From: Rhynchopus euleeides
Lineage: Eukaryota > Euglenozoa > Diplonemea > Diplonemida > Diplonemidae
Length of the DNA stretch: 64,000 nt
Assembly (NCBI GenBank): GCA_963210315.1
Contig: OY723250.1
Coordinates: 2,294,001-2,358,000 of the forward strand
Direction of reading: 5' to 3'
A program made the translations under genes and the position numbers. The notes beneath the pieces are model-generated. The model worked only from the letters and a program-made list of their open reading frames with translations, was not told the origin of the DNA and did not search any database. Position 1 is the first letter of the stretch. Each line of letters opens with the position of its first letter. Positions 40,855-53,233 of this stretch are shown here, one piece after another.

Positions 40855-42858
40855 AGCGGGTGGCGGGGTGTGCGGGGAGAGCCGCATGGCCGGGCTTCAG
40901 CGCTCTGTGGTTGCCGCACCGCTCCTGCCTCCTGCCCTCCCTGTTTGGCTGCGCTGTTGGTGGGCCAACAATCCGCTCGTGCCCCCCCCCGTTGGGGTTT
41001 GGGCAGGGAGCTGCCTCCTCACTGGAGTGGCCCGATTAGCAGACCTTGTTATCAAGGAGCCTTCGAGCCTTGGCACCAATGCAGGCGTGTTTCTCTTTCT
41101 CATTTGCTCATCTGCCCTGCCCGTGTATTCGCCATTCGCCTTCCTACCGCAGGTCATCCCTCCGGGGGTGCACGAACAAACACATTACGTACACCGTCTC
41201 CTTTTTGCTCTAATGCGACAACTGTCTGCGACAGCCCCTGCTTGGATCTTTCCCCCGCTAACACAACACAACCACACCCACCTGCCCCAATTTCCGAAAG
41301 CGAGAGGGGCGTCTAACTTGTGTTGCCTTCACCCAAGGAGACAACGAACTCCACACCGCAACATGGCCCTTCCTCCCCTTCCGCTAATATAACGAAAGGA
41401 GGGGGGGGGAACTGGGGGGGGGGGGGGGTATCTGTGAACCCCTGATATTCCTTCCCCTCGTCGTGCCCGCCCCACCTACCCCCTCCACAACACACACACA
41501 CCTTAACCTTTTTGTTTAGTGTGGGGTTGTGGCCGCACCGAAACCTTCTCCCAGATTTTGTCAACCTCGGTCAAAATTTGTGGCGGGGCGGGGGCTGGGG
41601 CGTGAGGGGGGGGAGAGGGGTGTAACCAGGTTGTAAGTATATAACTGTGCTTCGTGCCCCCCCCCCTGTACACCACCATTCTAAAACAACTGAAATTTTG
41701 CGTGAATTCCTTCTGCATTCTCACCGTTATTGATGCATGCCGAAGCTTCCACCACATCAGAAAGAGCCCTGCCGCCTTGATGCGGGGTGTGGAGCACATT
41801 GTGAGCCACGAACCCAGCTGGGGTAGAACACAGAACATGGATCAGAGTTTGCTGGGTAAAGGCAGGCTCCACTTTTACACATCAAATTCACTTGCTTGAA
41901 TCTGGGAGGTCATATGGGGCTACGGAGTGTCAACTTCAGGCTACTGCCCCCTCACACAACAGGCCCGCCCCACGATGCAGTATGGGTGTGCGCTACTCTA
42001 CTCTACTCTAAGCCGCATCTAGATAGGGTGGGGGTGCTGTGCGATGGGGCTTCGCTCCCTCCGAGAGGCTCATGCCAGTGTGGGCGTCATGCTGGCACAG
42101 CTGCACAGGCCGAAGTGCCGTATTCCCAGTCGCCGAGGGCTCTGCCCCTCCAGGAACGTGACCCTGTCGTCTGATTTGCCTCGCTTGCCCTTTTGGTGCG
42201 GCAATGACACCCAGCAGGGAGACGTCACGCCCTGCAGTGCACGGGAGCAGGCTGTCAAAGGCCTTGCTATGGGCGGAGGAGGGCCTGAAGATTCACACAT
42301 CCCACACCACCTCCTGCCTGTGAACGGACACATTTGCGATGATCCCCCCCCTCCCGCCTTTCCCACTTGCGTTGCACGGTCTATGTCCCTGCTGTCTGCG
42401 ATACGGATGGCTGTAAGTGTTTTGGGCTGCTGCTTGGTTTGGTTGGGTGCGGCTTGCAAAACACCCCTGCCCCCATGCCCCCCCCCCCGCCCCCCCTGTG
42501 TTGAATTTGGCACCACACCCACACCTTCCAGGGAGGGGGGCAGCGACCCCTTCTCACACACCACACAACGGCAGCACCCCACTGACACCTGCTCCAGCAA
42601 GGGGTGGGGGTGGTGCGTGCCTTGTGTGCGGGGCTGCGCAGAATCAGCACACACACACGCACCCCCCTCCCCCCTTCCCCCCACCCCCCCACCCCACCTG
42701 GGCGGCAATAGAACAGCCTCGCCGTCCGTAGAGGGGTGGGAAGGGGGTGGGGCGGGGGCGGGGCCAAAAGGGTGACCGGCGCTGACCCTCCCTCGCCACA
42801 CCGTCTTTTTCCGACTGCCACACCATCCCCACCACCACCCCCCGCGTTTGTCATCCAC
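40855..42858. other. Intergenic region upstream of the USP7-type gene
   Basis: No gene recognised. Runs of G at 41400-41430 and of C at 41656 and 42479 stand out, and sequence before the next ATG is C-rich. A 442-codon minus-strand frame overlapping 42070-43398 is antisense to the USP7 gene and is not believed. Confidence 0.5.
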
Positions 42859-45800
42859 ATGTCCAAATGCGGGACAGAGGGTGCGGATGCTTTGAAGCGG
42901 GTCCGTGTGATTGACTCGACTGCGGAGAAGTGGGAGTGGAAGGTCTGTGTGGACGAGGCGTATGTATCTTACACCGACACGAAGCTGAATGGGACGCAGT
43001 CCGTGAAGGCTCAGAACGAACATTCCCCCCACTTTGAGGTTGGGGGTGTGACATGGCGTCTCCTGGCTCAGCCTGGCAAGACGTGCTTCGGGATCTTCCT
43101 GGAGCGCGGCGCTGGCGAGACGCGCGACGTCGAATGCTACTTCCACTTCATGACAGTCCCTGCGGACCCCCTCCCTCCCGACGTCCGCCAGCCGTGCGAC
43201 ACCTCGCGCAACGTCTTCTCCTCCAGCTCCCAGACGCTGGGGTTCAACTCCCACGCGCCTTACACCCTCATCTTCGAGCAGCAGCCAGAGGGCTCGTCGG
43301 CATACCCCTTCCTCCACACCGTCACTTCTGGCAGCCGTGCGCGCCGATATGTTGTGGTGCAGGTGTCTGTGAAGGTTGTCCGGATTGACTCTGTCCACAT
43401 CTCAGCCTACAAGCGGGAGAACGGGTCGGCCACCGCGATACAACAGCCCTTCAAGGGGATGCGGAACCAGGGGGCGACGTGCTATCTCAACAGCCTCCTG
43501 CAGACGCTCTTCCATCTGAAGATCTTCCGGCAGCTCACCTATGTGCTTGGGGCCCAGGTCTGCGAGGAGGACGGGGGCGATGCGAGCCTCAGCTCCCTGC
43601 GGAAAAGCATCCCATTCTGCCTCGCACGCCTCTTCTATGAGTTGCAGAACCGCGAGAAGGAGAAGGACACTGAGAAGGAGAAGGAGAAGGAGAAGGAGAA
43701 GGGGAAGGGTGGGAGCGACACGGCTGTGAGGACCAGCATCCTGACGGACAGCTTCGGGTGGGGTCGGAACGACGCCCTCGAGCAGCATGACGTGCAGGAG
43801 ATGGCACGGAAGCTAATTGATGGGCTGGAGACGAAGATGAAGGACATGGGCGGTGGGATGGATATTGTGCTCAGGAACCTCTTCCTCGGGAAGGTGCGAA
43901 ATTTCATAAAGTGCATCGACGTCGACTTCCAGTCCACACGCACAGAGGAGTACTACGACATACAGCTGTGCGTGAGGGGGTGTGGCACTCTGGAGAACGC
44001 CTTCAAACACGAGCTCAACCAGGAGCTGATGAAGGGGGAAAACGCATACCGAGCTATTGACGAGCGCACCGGGCTCAACCAGCTGCTGGATGCGAAGAAG
44101 GGCATGGAGTGGCTCAAGTTTCCCCCGATCCTGTTTCTGCACCTGCGCCGGTTTGAATACGACTACGCCCGCGACGCCTTCATCAAGGTGTCGGACCGCC
44201 TGGAATTTCCCGAGGTTCTGGACCTGACGGAGTTCCTCAAGACAGAGTCGCGCAGCTCCCCGTCACGCGGGTCGCCGCACCCCTCCGGCGACCCGTCGCT
44301 GCTGAACTCCTTCAACTCCACAGCACCTCTGTTCCCTTCGTCGCCCACAGGCAGGCCGCCCTCCGGGCGGGCCAACGGGCACGGCACACCATCACCGCTG
44401 CAAAGCCCTGTCGCACGCTCTCCTCTGGCTGAGGAATCCCCGCGGTACTACAGCGCCACACGCCAGGAGGACATGCCTTTGGCAGCATCCGACGGCGCTT
44501 CGTCGGAAGGCGATAGCGACGGCAACAGCGACTGCCGCAGCCTCCGCGGTGGTAAATCGAAGAAGCGATTCGTGGCCAACGCGAGCTTCAGCTCGACAGG
44601 CTCGATGCGTGCGCTGAAGGGCGCTGTGAAGAACCGCCTCGCGAAGGATCGCACACGCGGCAGCCGCCGCAGCAGCCCCGACCACCGCACCCTCGTCGAG
44701 GAGCAGGACGGCTCAGGCGGGGAGAACCCGCTGAACCCTGCAGGGACGCAGGGGCACAGCAGGCGTGGCACCCCGACACCCGACAGGGTTGACGCTCGGG
44801 GATGCCGCTACCGCCTGCACAGCGTGATGGTGCACAGCGGCAGTGTCGTGGGTGGGCACTACTACGCCTTCATCCGCCCCCATGCCGGCGACGGGTCTTC
44901 CAGCCCCACCGAGGGCAAGTGGTACTGCTTCGACGACAGCACTGTCCGCGAGGCCACCAAGCAGGAAGCTGTCGATGAGAACTTTGGCGGATGCACTGAC
45001 GACGAGGATAAGTTCTGGCTGAACAGCGCCAAGTCGGGTGTCTCCACCTCCGCCTACATGCTGGTGTACATCCGGGAGAGCAGGGTGGGCGAGGTGCTCA
45101 CGGCTTCCACCGATGTGCCAGCGAAGCTGGAGCGGAACATCCAACGCTTCGACACCGACCTCGCCAAGAGCCAGTCCGCCATCCAGGCGGCGCAGATGTG
45201 CTTCACATTCCACATCACGCGGGACGCTGACCTGGTTGCGCACAACCGCGCGATGCGGCACCTCCACCCTGACCTGAAGCACCGCTTCTGGATGTCGCGC
45301 AACCCTCTGGAGGTGCGCAAGGCCGCGACCTGGAAGGAGTTCCTCAAGGCCCTCAACGAGCACCTCGGGCGGGGCGACGGGAGCAAGCTCCGTGTCATGC
45401 TCTGGCAGTGGCGGGCCAACGAGACGGAACGCCTCTTCGGGCCGATCACCACCCACAACGCCGCAGCGCACAGCAGCCCCTGCTCGAAGCTGTCCGACAG
45501 CACCATCCTGACCGACATCTTCACTGGATCGGACTACGTCGATGAGTCAGGGAAGGAGGTGTCTGAGATCTTCGATGCGATCTGGACAGCGCCCAGCGAT
45601 GCTGCGCAGCAGAGGGCTTCGGGGCAGGTCTCCACCGCGTCTCTGAAGTCGAGCGGGGATGCGCTTGCCTCCGACCCCTATGGCCCGACCGACTCCAACG
45701 GAAGCAGCAGCATGACGGACTCGGGGGGCCAGGAGACTGCGAAGCAGATGCGGGAATCCTTCTTCGCGACAGAAAACCTCAGCAGCCACGTGTTCCTCCA

Positions 45801-47730
45801 TGTGGAGGAGGCGAAGCCGCTCAAGTCGGATGATGTGCATCTCAGCGTCAAGCTGTGCGACACGGCACGGCCCCTCCTGACGTACCAAGGCAGCGTCACG
45901 CTCAACAAGAGCAAGAAGGTGTCCGACCTTCTGAAGGAGATCCACTCTCTGATCGGGCGCCCCCCGGCAGGGCATTCCACGCTGCTGTGGGAGGAGCGGC
46001 GGGCAAATTTGGTTGTGCCTCTGACGAAGACCAGTGCGACGCTGGCGTCGTGCGAGCTGGAGACAGGCGACATTGTGATCTGCCAGCACTCCCCGCAAGG
46101 GAGCACCATGCGGAACGACCCTGCGATCATCTTTAGCGAGGTTGTCATGCGGAAGGTATGCCCAGTTGTCGAAGTGGGGGGGGGGGGTACCAAGCGCAGT
46201 GTTGCTGTTCTTTGCGAGGTACCATCACCTGCCCCCGTGCCACAGGAGGTGACCCTCATGGAGGTGAATAACGAACGCTCTCCGATGACTGCGGTTCTCG
46301 GTTCTGACAGCACCTACTCGCAGTGCGTTTCTGCAATCGCGCGCGCAGCCTCCATCAAACCGTCCCACATCCGGCTGCACACATTCACGGGTGTGGTGCG
46401 GGAGGAGGTCAACCCGTCCCGCTCTCTGCAGCAGGTATGCAGCGAGGCTCCCGATCAGTGCACACAGCAAATAGGGTGCCGCTCCAGTTGGTTGGCTCAA
46501 CCTTCACCTACGCAGAGCAGGTTCTGCCCACTTGAAAAGCGCTCAACCACCCACACGCACACACCCGCAACAGCTTGTGTCGCATGACAACATCCTGCGC
46601 TATGAGATGCTCCGGCAGCCTGTGGTGGAGATGGCTCAGTGGCTCGAGGTGTGTACCCGTGCGTCACCCTCACCCGCCCTGTAGGTGGGTGCACTTTGGG
46701 GTGGGGATCTTGTTCAGTGTCCAGACTCCACAGCCCTGACTGAGAGTGTTGTGCCTGCACTGCTGCCATCGTGATTTCACACACGGCATGTGGCCATCTT
46801 CGCCCCCTCACACACCACCTCCCTGCCCTTGCAGATCTCGTTTGCACACTACGAGCCTGAGGAGGAAAAGTCGTGCCGTGTTGCTGACGGGTGCCTCCTC
46901 CTGCGCCGCGGGTGCGCTGTTTCCGATCTCCTGAATTCTGTCGCCTCCAAGGCGAATGCCGTCCCCTCCCGGGAGTCCATCATCGCACAGCCAGTCGCGG
47001 ACCTGTTGGCAATGCGCATACATAATAGCCGCATCACGCACCTGCTCAGGCCCACAGATGCTCTCCGCCCGCACGCTAGCTCGGTATGAAGCGCATGCTC
47101 CAAACCCTAAGTCAGTGAGAATATGACAGCGAAACAGATCAGCATCGCCACGCCGCATCTGCCTACAGCAGGGTGAGTGATTCCCTTTTGCTTGTGATGC
47201 TTGTTCCCCCTGCTTCCAAGCACTTCCTCCACACTGTCACCACCCCACAGCCGGACATATCGTTCCGCACAGAGCTGAAGTCATCGCTTCTGGGGGCGGC
47301 GCCCAACGGCTCAACAGGGTCCGACACGCCGAGCCACCTCGTGGCTGTGTGTCACTTCGAGCGGATGTGGCCTGGGTCCGCTATCCTCAGCCTGCATTCT
47401 TCGCCTTTCCTCGCGTCGCTGTGCGAAGGCGATGGCGACGGCGAATTTGTGACGCGCTGCGCGGCATCTATAGGGATTTCCAAGCATGCGCGCCTAGCGG
47501 GGTGGAAGCTGTACCTGATACACGTCACCAGCGGGAGGGAGGAATGCTTGGGTGAGATCATCGGCAATGTGACTGCCGAGGTCCAGCGGCTCCTGACGGA
47601 TGCTTCGTGTTCGGAATCTCTCGAGATCGACACTGAATCCACAGAGGCCGTCACGCTCCTGCTGGGTATCGAGAGGAGGAACGACAACCGCCGTGTTGCA
47701 GCAGACAGGGGTGTGAAGCTCAACATGTGA
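42859..47730 (+). CDS. Ubiquitin-specific protease, USP7/UBP15-type (5 exons)
   Basis: A cysteine deubiquitinase of about 1429 residues. Exons: 42859-46155, 46246-46434, 46574-46648, 46835-47083, 47251-47730, all junctions phase 0 with GT-AG introns. An N-terminal MATH domain (about residues 18-125, EKWEWKVCVDEA to CYFHFM) precedes the catalytic domain: Cys box GMRNQGATCYLNSLLQTLFH with nucleophile near residue 208, FEYDYARD, and His box HSGSVVGGHYYAF with His near 667. A Ser-rich low-complexity insert (about 455-650) splits the catalytic core, longer than usual. The C-terminal half has Ubl-like segments as in USP7; the last exon (LVAVCHFERMWPGSAILSLH) resembles the final USP7 Ubl. MATH plus USP plus C-terminal Ubl order identifies the USP7 family. 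A Lys/Glu run lies at about 270-285. The ATG is preceded by a C-rich tract. Confidence 0.9.
46156..46245 (+). other. Intron 1 of the USP7-type gene
   Basis: GTATGC donor and CCACAG acceptor, 90 nt with an 11-G run. It is a multiple of three with no stop in frame, so retention would add 30 residues. Splicing is favoured because the content is low-complexity. Confidence 0.6.
46435..46573 (+). other. Intron 2 of the USP7-type gene
   Basis: GTATGC donor after CAGCAG, CAACAG acceptor before CTTGTGTCGCATGAC. 139 nt. The frame stops at 46587 without splicing, so removal is required to reach the conserved C-terminus. Confidence 0.7.
46649..46834 (+). other. Intron 3 of the USP7-type gene
   Basis: GTGTGT donor after TGGCTCGAG and CCTTGCAG acceptor before ATCTCGTTTGCACAC. 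186 nt, phase 0. Confidence 0.7.
47084..47250 (+). other. Intron 4 of the USP7-type gene
   Basis: GTATGA donor after GCTAGCTCG and CCCCACAG acceptor before CCGGACATATCG. 167 nt. A small internal exon at 47130-47173 was tested but breaks the frame. Confidence 0.6.
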
Positions 47731-50700
47731 TCCGGTTGGTGGTGTTCAGAGCAAGGGCCGGCAGCCGGGAGTGGGCCCACTTTCAGGGCCTACTTTGAGG
47801 AGGGGTGAGCGAAGCCAACATCGGATCGATAGTATATTTCAGTCTTCTTCCAACAACGTGGCCCTGTGATTCAACGATGGGGAGAAGTGTTCAGTGATTG
47901 CCGTCACACGCAGAGCCCTTGCTGCCTGCCGAATCGAACGCTAGACTTCCGCAGGTGTTTTGTTGTGTGGTTGTCGGGCGATGAACGAAAACCTTCTTTT
48001 TCTCGTGATTTTCTTCGTTTCTCCACGAACGATTCTTCACGAAGTGCTTTTGAATAACTGCGAGGAACGCAAGCAGGCCGGGCTGGACAATAGAGAGAAC
48101 GAAGTGTACAACCCCTCCTGCAGTCATCAGAGCCTCAGTCCATCAGGTCGGGATACGACATGTCGCGAAAATAGTAAACTAAACTGAATACCATCCCCTT
48201 CTCTACCCTCTGTGGCGCAATCATTGCTCTCACGATAATTCAAAGGCTCGACGAGGAGGGACAAGCCCTTGGCTGCCTCCCCACCCCTCTTGGAATGGGA
48301 GCAGTGTGGACGACGGATTGGATGACTGTCCCTCTGTGTTCTTTGTTTGTACACACTGTGCCATGCGTGTGCGTGGCATGAGCTTATGCGTGCGCAAGAT
48401 AGGCCTTTAGTAGTACAGTAGTCGGGCAACAGCTCGCTGTTTCAATAACCGTGAGAACCTCATCCCCCATGGCATGAATAGATTTGGAGAACGCAGGCCT
48501 TGTTTTTCGCGAGGCGGGTATCGGGGGGGTGCAGGGGCAGTCGCGTCTTGCAAGGCGTGTCCTGCGCCCCCTCCCTGCCCCCCCCCACCCAACTGCCACA
48601 TATTTGTTGTTGTTTTCCAAGAGAGAGGGAGAGCCCCGTTGTCCCCCGTCCGAGAAGAAAATGCTAGAAGGGGGGACACCGTGCATGTTGTCCCTCCGTA
48701 TGGATTCCTTTCCCGCCTCCATGCCTGATGGCGAAGTGCTGAATATTTCGGTCTGCAAGCGATTGCACACACAGCGCAATCAGTTTGATCGAGATGAAGA
48801 GACGTGGCGCCGGCAATGAAGTGAATAGCTCAATTCTCGTGCACTGGTCTTTTTCGATGCCGGATTGCTAACCCAACATTGCCTGCGATAATTACACATG
48901 TCTGTGATTCCTTTGTCTGGTCTGATATCTGTATTTTGCCGCCGTTGCTTCCGTTCTGCAGTATGTGTGTTGTACGTTGCGGCATGGCTCCTCAAGTCTG
49001 GGTCTCGATCCGACTCGGGCCCTCCAGACGATGCCATGCCTCGCGCCAAACCTAAAGCAAGGTTGTTCCCGTTCCTCTGTGAAAGCCGCCTGTTCTGTCC
49101 GACCCATCGCCCAACCGATCCGGTGTGCACCGTAGGCTATCTGCACGGGGCTTTCAGGTTGGTCTCCCCTCCCCCGCCTTTCCCCCATCTGACTCCCCCA
49201 TCCACCCATTCCCAGTGAAAATTGGGTTCAAGGAAAAACCAGTACCCCCCCCCCCCTGCAGTTCTGGAGATGTAGCCAATAGTTCTGTTCTGCCCGCCTT
49301 CTCTCAAGCCCCCCCCTCTCTCTGGTATGATTCCAACGCCCGAAGATGGCCACCAGAGCCATTTCAATGAGCTTTTTTCTCTTTCTTCTCTGGCGTTACG
49401 GTCCCCCCCCCCCTCTGATACGACTGTCGAAATAGCAGGCAGGCGGTGCTGTGTGTCGGGGTGCACCTCACTGACCTGCACTTCTCTCTTTACCGCGGTT
49501 GCGTTTTGCGTGTTCCCGAAGAGTTCTCGGGGTGGGGGTGGGGGGTGGGGCGAGAGGAGGTCTTTCTGTTGTTTCGCTGCGATATCGATCTCTGATATGT
49601 GATGTGTGCTGTGTATGGCGGTTGCGTTTCCTGCCTTTGATCGGGCAGCAGTCAGCACCGCATGCCCGCGAGATTGCGTTGTGATGTCATGTGACATCCG
49701 CCCGGGTTATGCTGTTTGCCATCTTAGCTCTCCCACACTCTCCTCCACCTGAATGCCGAGGGCTCAGATACCTCCTTGAATGATTCGGTTTTTTGTATTT
49801 GCAATGTCCAGCCAGTTGCCTTCTATCTCCCATCCGCTCCTGCTTCTTGTGCAATATTGTGACAATCGCCTTCCCCGGTAAGGCACAGTGTACAGTGTAC
49901 CCTGCCTTCGATTGGCGGTGGGCCCATCATGACCCGGCGCTTGCCCCCTGTCGTGATGACGAGTCACGGGATTGCGAGTGTCTTTTTTGTTGCAATCACG
50001 ACACTCGGATCTTGAAGCCTCAAAGCAGCGTGACTTAAAAACAGGTTGGAATGGAAATAAGCCAGCAGAAGAAGAAAAAAGATGTCAAATTTCATGTTGG
50101 GTGCATGAACATGAACACCGAAGTTTCGGCAACACCGCACGAATTAAAAATCGGTATGGTCGAGCCAACTCCTCCTTGTGTTCTCTCTCTCTCTCTCTCT
50201 CTTGCTGAACGTGCCTGTTGTGGGGACACTTCCCCGACACCTCTGTGCTCGGTCGCCTTCAACAGCTTCTGCCCCACCACTCGCCCGCCTTGCAAGCCTT
50301 ACAGATGGCAGTGAGCATCTCGGTGCGGCAGAGAGCGGGAGGGCTTTGGGGTCCATCAACGATCCCCTTACCCACCCCCCTCCGCCCCACGGCGCGCCCC
50401 CTGCTAGCAGCTGTTGGCAGCTGTTAATCCATGCCAGTGTTGCGCCTGTCTAGGCTGTCTGCCGTTGCTCCACAAGGGCAGGCTGATGGCGTGATTCTGT
50501 TCCAATTCCCTCAACACATCTCTCCGCCTTCTTTCTGCCATATTCCGATTGGTTGGGTTGTGGTGCCCAGAGTTATGTGCGTGCCAACCGCGCCCCACCC
50601 TTGCGATTGTCTCAAGAAGAGTATTCACAGTTCCATTGCCTCACTCACCCACACACACTCCCTCTCCTCATGCCCCAGGGAAACGTGCAGAGCGTGCTAT

Positions 50701-51126
50701 TTTGAAACGACGTGTCGTGTGCCTTCAGTGCAAAAATTGCCAAATGCTATACTCCCACACCCACATCCCCGCACCCTGCTTTACTGGGCCCACCTTAAGG
50801 TGGAACAGCCTTGTGGGGTGGCTGTTCCACCACCCCAACCCCCCCTCCCCCCGAAAGAATGAACACATGGCATTGTAGAGTTGTTATTTGGGCAACAGGG
50901 TGGGGGTGGTTTCTGTCGCTCTGCACACTGTGCATCGTGTGCCCGCCAAAACTGTTTCCAAGAGATGCACGCTTTCTATGCATTGCATACAAGAGTGAAG
51001 GAGGGCCGAACCCCCCCCCCCCCCAATCCCCTGCAGAAGTATTGTTGTCGCGTGTGTGTCGTCCTCAACAGACACCCAGTTCTTTCTGCGCTGTTTCAAA
51101 AATCATTTCATATGATCTGGGATAGG
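47731..51126. other. Intergenic region; no gene recognised
   Basis: 3.4 kb without a credible protein. Contains C-runs (49241, 51011), a (CT)n run near 50185 and many pyrimidine tracts ending in AG. Genes with short exons could be missed here. Confidence 0.45.
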
Positions 51127-51143
51127 CATGGTTTGACAGAATT

Positions 51144-51448
51144 CTTACAGGGGGGGGGCGAATAGAATTACTAAGTAATACTATTCAAAATGGCATGTTT
51201 GAAAAATCCCCAAATTTTGGGTTGGGCGCATTCCCCAGTAAGTGGTATTCCACTCCACCGAAGTCGAAAAATAAGTTGATCGTGAACTGCGCTGGTTCAG
51301 GCCAGTTCACGATCAACCTTTTTTTCGATTTCGGTGGAGTGGAATACCACGTACTGGGGAATGCGCCCAACCCAAAATTTGGGAATTTTTCAAACATGCC
51401 ATTTTGAATAGTATTACTTAGTAATTCTATTCTCCCCCCCCCTGTAAG
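51144..51448. repeat. Inner foldback unit 1
   Basis: An almost perfect palindrome: arms of about 145 bp from CTTACAGGGGGGGGGCGAAT to CTGTAAG, with a short loop near 51295. A GTTGATCGTGAACTG / CAGTTCACGATCAAC stem closes the middle. Confidence 0.9.
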
Positions 51449-51483
51449 AGAAAAAGCTTTTTTTTCGTAAGAATTCGGGAATT

Positions 51484-52022
51484 CTTACAGGGGGGGGGGC
51501 GAATAGTATTACTACGTAATACTATTCGGCGAACCAACCTGTATATTTGACCCCCCCCAAAAAAGGTATATTTTTGGGGGTGGCCAAATAGTATTACGTA
51601 GTAGTACTACTCAAAATTTCGTGAAAAGGGGCGTTTCGAGGGGGCTCCCGTTCTATTGCACTGTTCGGAATCCGTGCGGATCGTAGTGGGGTCATTTTGG
51701 TGGCTCAAGTGCCAAGCTTCACCCATGAAATGCGGGTCGGGTTCAGGCACTTGTGAAGGGAAAAGGTGACTGGGAGGCAGCTTGCCCACCCATACCACCC
51801 ACCCAGCATGACCCCCCTCACAGATTTGCCAAAACACCGTTCGTTTGAACGTTTGGAATCTGTGCGGATCGTGGTGGGGTCATTTTGGACATGGGGTGCC
51901 TATCTGCACCCCGTACTTAGAGTCACCAAAAACGTGCCCCAGAGCCCCAGAAAAATAAGTAATACTATTTGGCACCGTAATACTATTCAACTAGGTAATA
52001 CTATTCGCCCCCCCCTGTAAGA
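51484..52022 (+). repeat. Inner foldback unit 2, left arm (539 bp)
   Basis: Bounded by CTTACAG plus G-run and C-run plus CTGTAAG, with GAATAGTATTAC repeats at both ends. It is inverted relative to 52037-52580, so the two form a 1.1-kb palindrome. Confidence 0.9.
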
Positions 52023-52036
52023 ATTTTCAAGAATTC

Positions 52037-52580
52037 TTACAGGGGGGGGGGGGGGGGCGAATAGTATTACCTAGTTGAATAGTATTACGGTGCCAAATAG
52101 TATTACTTATTTTTCTGGGGCTCTGGGGCACGTTTTTGGTGACTCTAAGTACGGGGTGCAGATAGGCACCCCATGTCCAAAATGACCCCACCACGATCCG
52201 CACAGATTCCAAACGTTCAAACGAACGGTGTTTTGGCAAATCTGTGAGGGGGGTCATGCTGGGTGGGTGGTATGGGTGGGCAAGCTGCCTCCCAGTCACC
52301 TTTTCCCTTCACAAGTGCCTGAACCCGACCCGCATTTCATGGGTGAAGCTTGGCACTTGAGCCACCAAAATGACCCCACTACGATCCGCACGGATTCCGA
52401 AAAGTGCAATAGAACGGGAGCCCCCTCGAAACGCCCCTTTTCACGAATTTTGGAGTAGTACTACTACGTAATACTATTTGGCCACCCCCGAAAATATACC
52501 TTTTTTGGGGGGGGTCAAATATACAGGTTGGTTCGCCGAATAGTATTACGTAGTAATACTATTCGCCCCCCCCCTGTAAG
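52037..52580 (-). repeat. Inner foldback unit 2, right arm (544 bp)
   Basis: Inverted copy of 51484-52022 with few differences. The 14-nt centre AATTTTCAAGAATT is itself palindromic. Confidence 0.9.
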
Positions 52581-52679
52581 AATTCTTGGTAAGAATTTCC
52601 AAGAATTCAAGAATTTTTAAGAATTGAAAAGTAAGAATTCTTACGAATTCTTAAAGAATTCTGTCAAACCATGGATAGG

Positions 52680-53233
52680 GGGAACTGACTCTGTGGTGCC
52701 TGATTTCCACCGTTAACCTTTCAGAAAGACTGATGCAAGAACACTCACTTGCGCATGCACAGCACAACGATGCACAGTATGAGCATCAACCCGTTCGAAA
52801 AACGGGCCTGCTGGCGGAGGGCTCTGGGCCTGAAATTCTCTCGATTTCCCCCTGGATAAACCGAAAGTCAAAAGAAAGTTGAAAGGGAAAGGCTGCCCAC
52901 ATCCCCATCAAATCTCCCCCCTTTGCATCATGCATCATGTGTGTCACAAGGCTCTTTTGTGGATGATTCCAACGCAATTCCAACGCATTCCTTCCCGCCC
53001 CACCGCCACCATCCCTTTACACCCTCGCAGGAGACCCCACCCTGTGTGCGGGTCGCATCACGCTCAGAACGGGGAGTCCGGGGGTGGCGGGTGTGCGTGT
53101 GCCTGCTGAGCTGGTGTGTGCGGGGTGTGTGGGGAGGGGGGGCTAGCGCCTTCCCTCCTCCCTGCTGACCGCACGCACCACCCCACACTTCGCCCCCCCT
53201 CCCCCACACCCGCGTTCTGACCTTCTGCCGGCA
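52680..53233. other. Intergenic region upstream of the zinc-ribbon gene
   Basis: No gene. C-rich sequence leads to ATG 53234, with CCTTCTGCCGGCA immediately before it. Confidence 0.5.

Larger units (their letters stand above)
51127..52673. mobile_element. 1.55-kb foldback element with 6-bp target duplication
   Basis: Outer inverted ends CATGGTTTGACAGAATTCTT (left) and their complement (right, with the CATG edge) are flanked by GATAGG on both sides (51121-51126 and 52674-52679), a 6-bp target duplication. The interior is three foldback units bounded by CTTACAG plus a G-run, see separate entries, followed by an AAGAATT-rich tail (52580-52660). There is no protein coding; open frames inside are mirrored by the palindromes. 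Non-autonomous; transposase family unknown. Confidence 0.8.

Noticed and set aside
42070..43398. 442-codon minus-strand frame
   Set aside because: It overlaps antisense to the MATH domain of the USP7-type gene and its sequence is low-complexity.
47130..47173. Possible small exon between exons 4 and 5 of the USP7-type gene
   Set aside because: Its 44-nt length puts the next exon out of frame; direct splicing 47083 to 47251 keeps the frame.
51185..52458. Mirrored 70-90-codon frames on both strands
   Set aside because: They are products of the palindromes in the foldback element.
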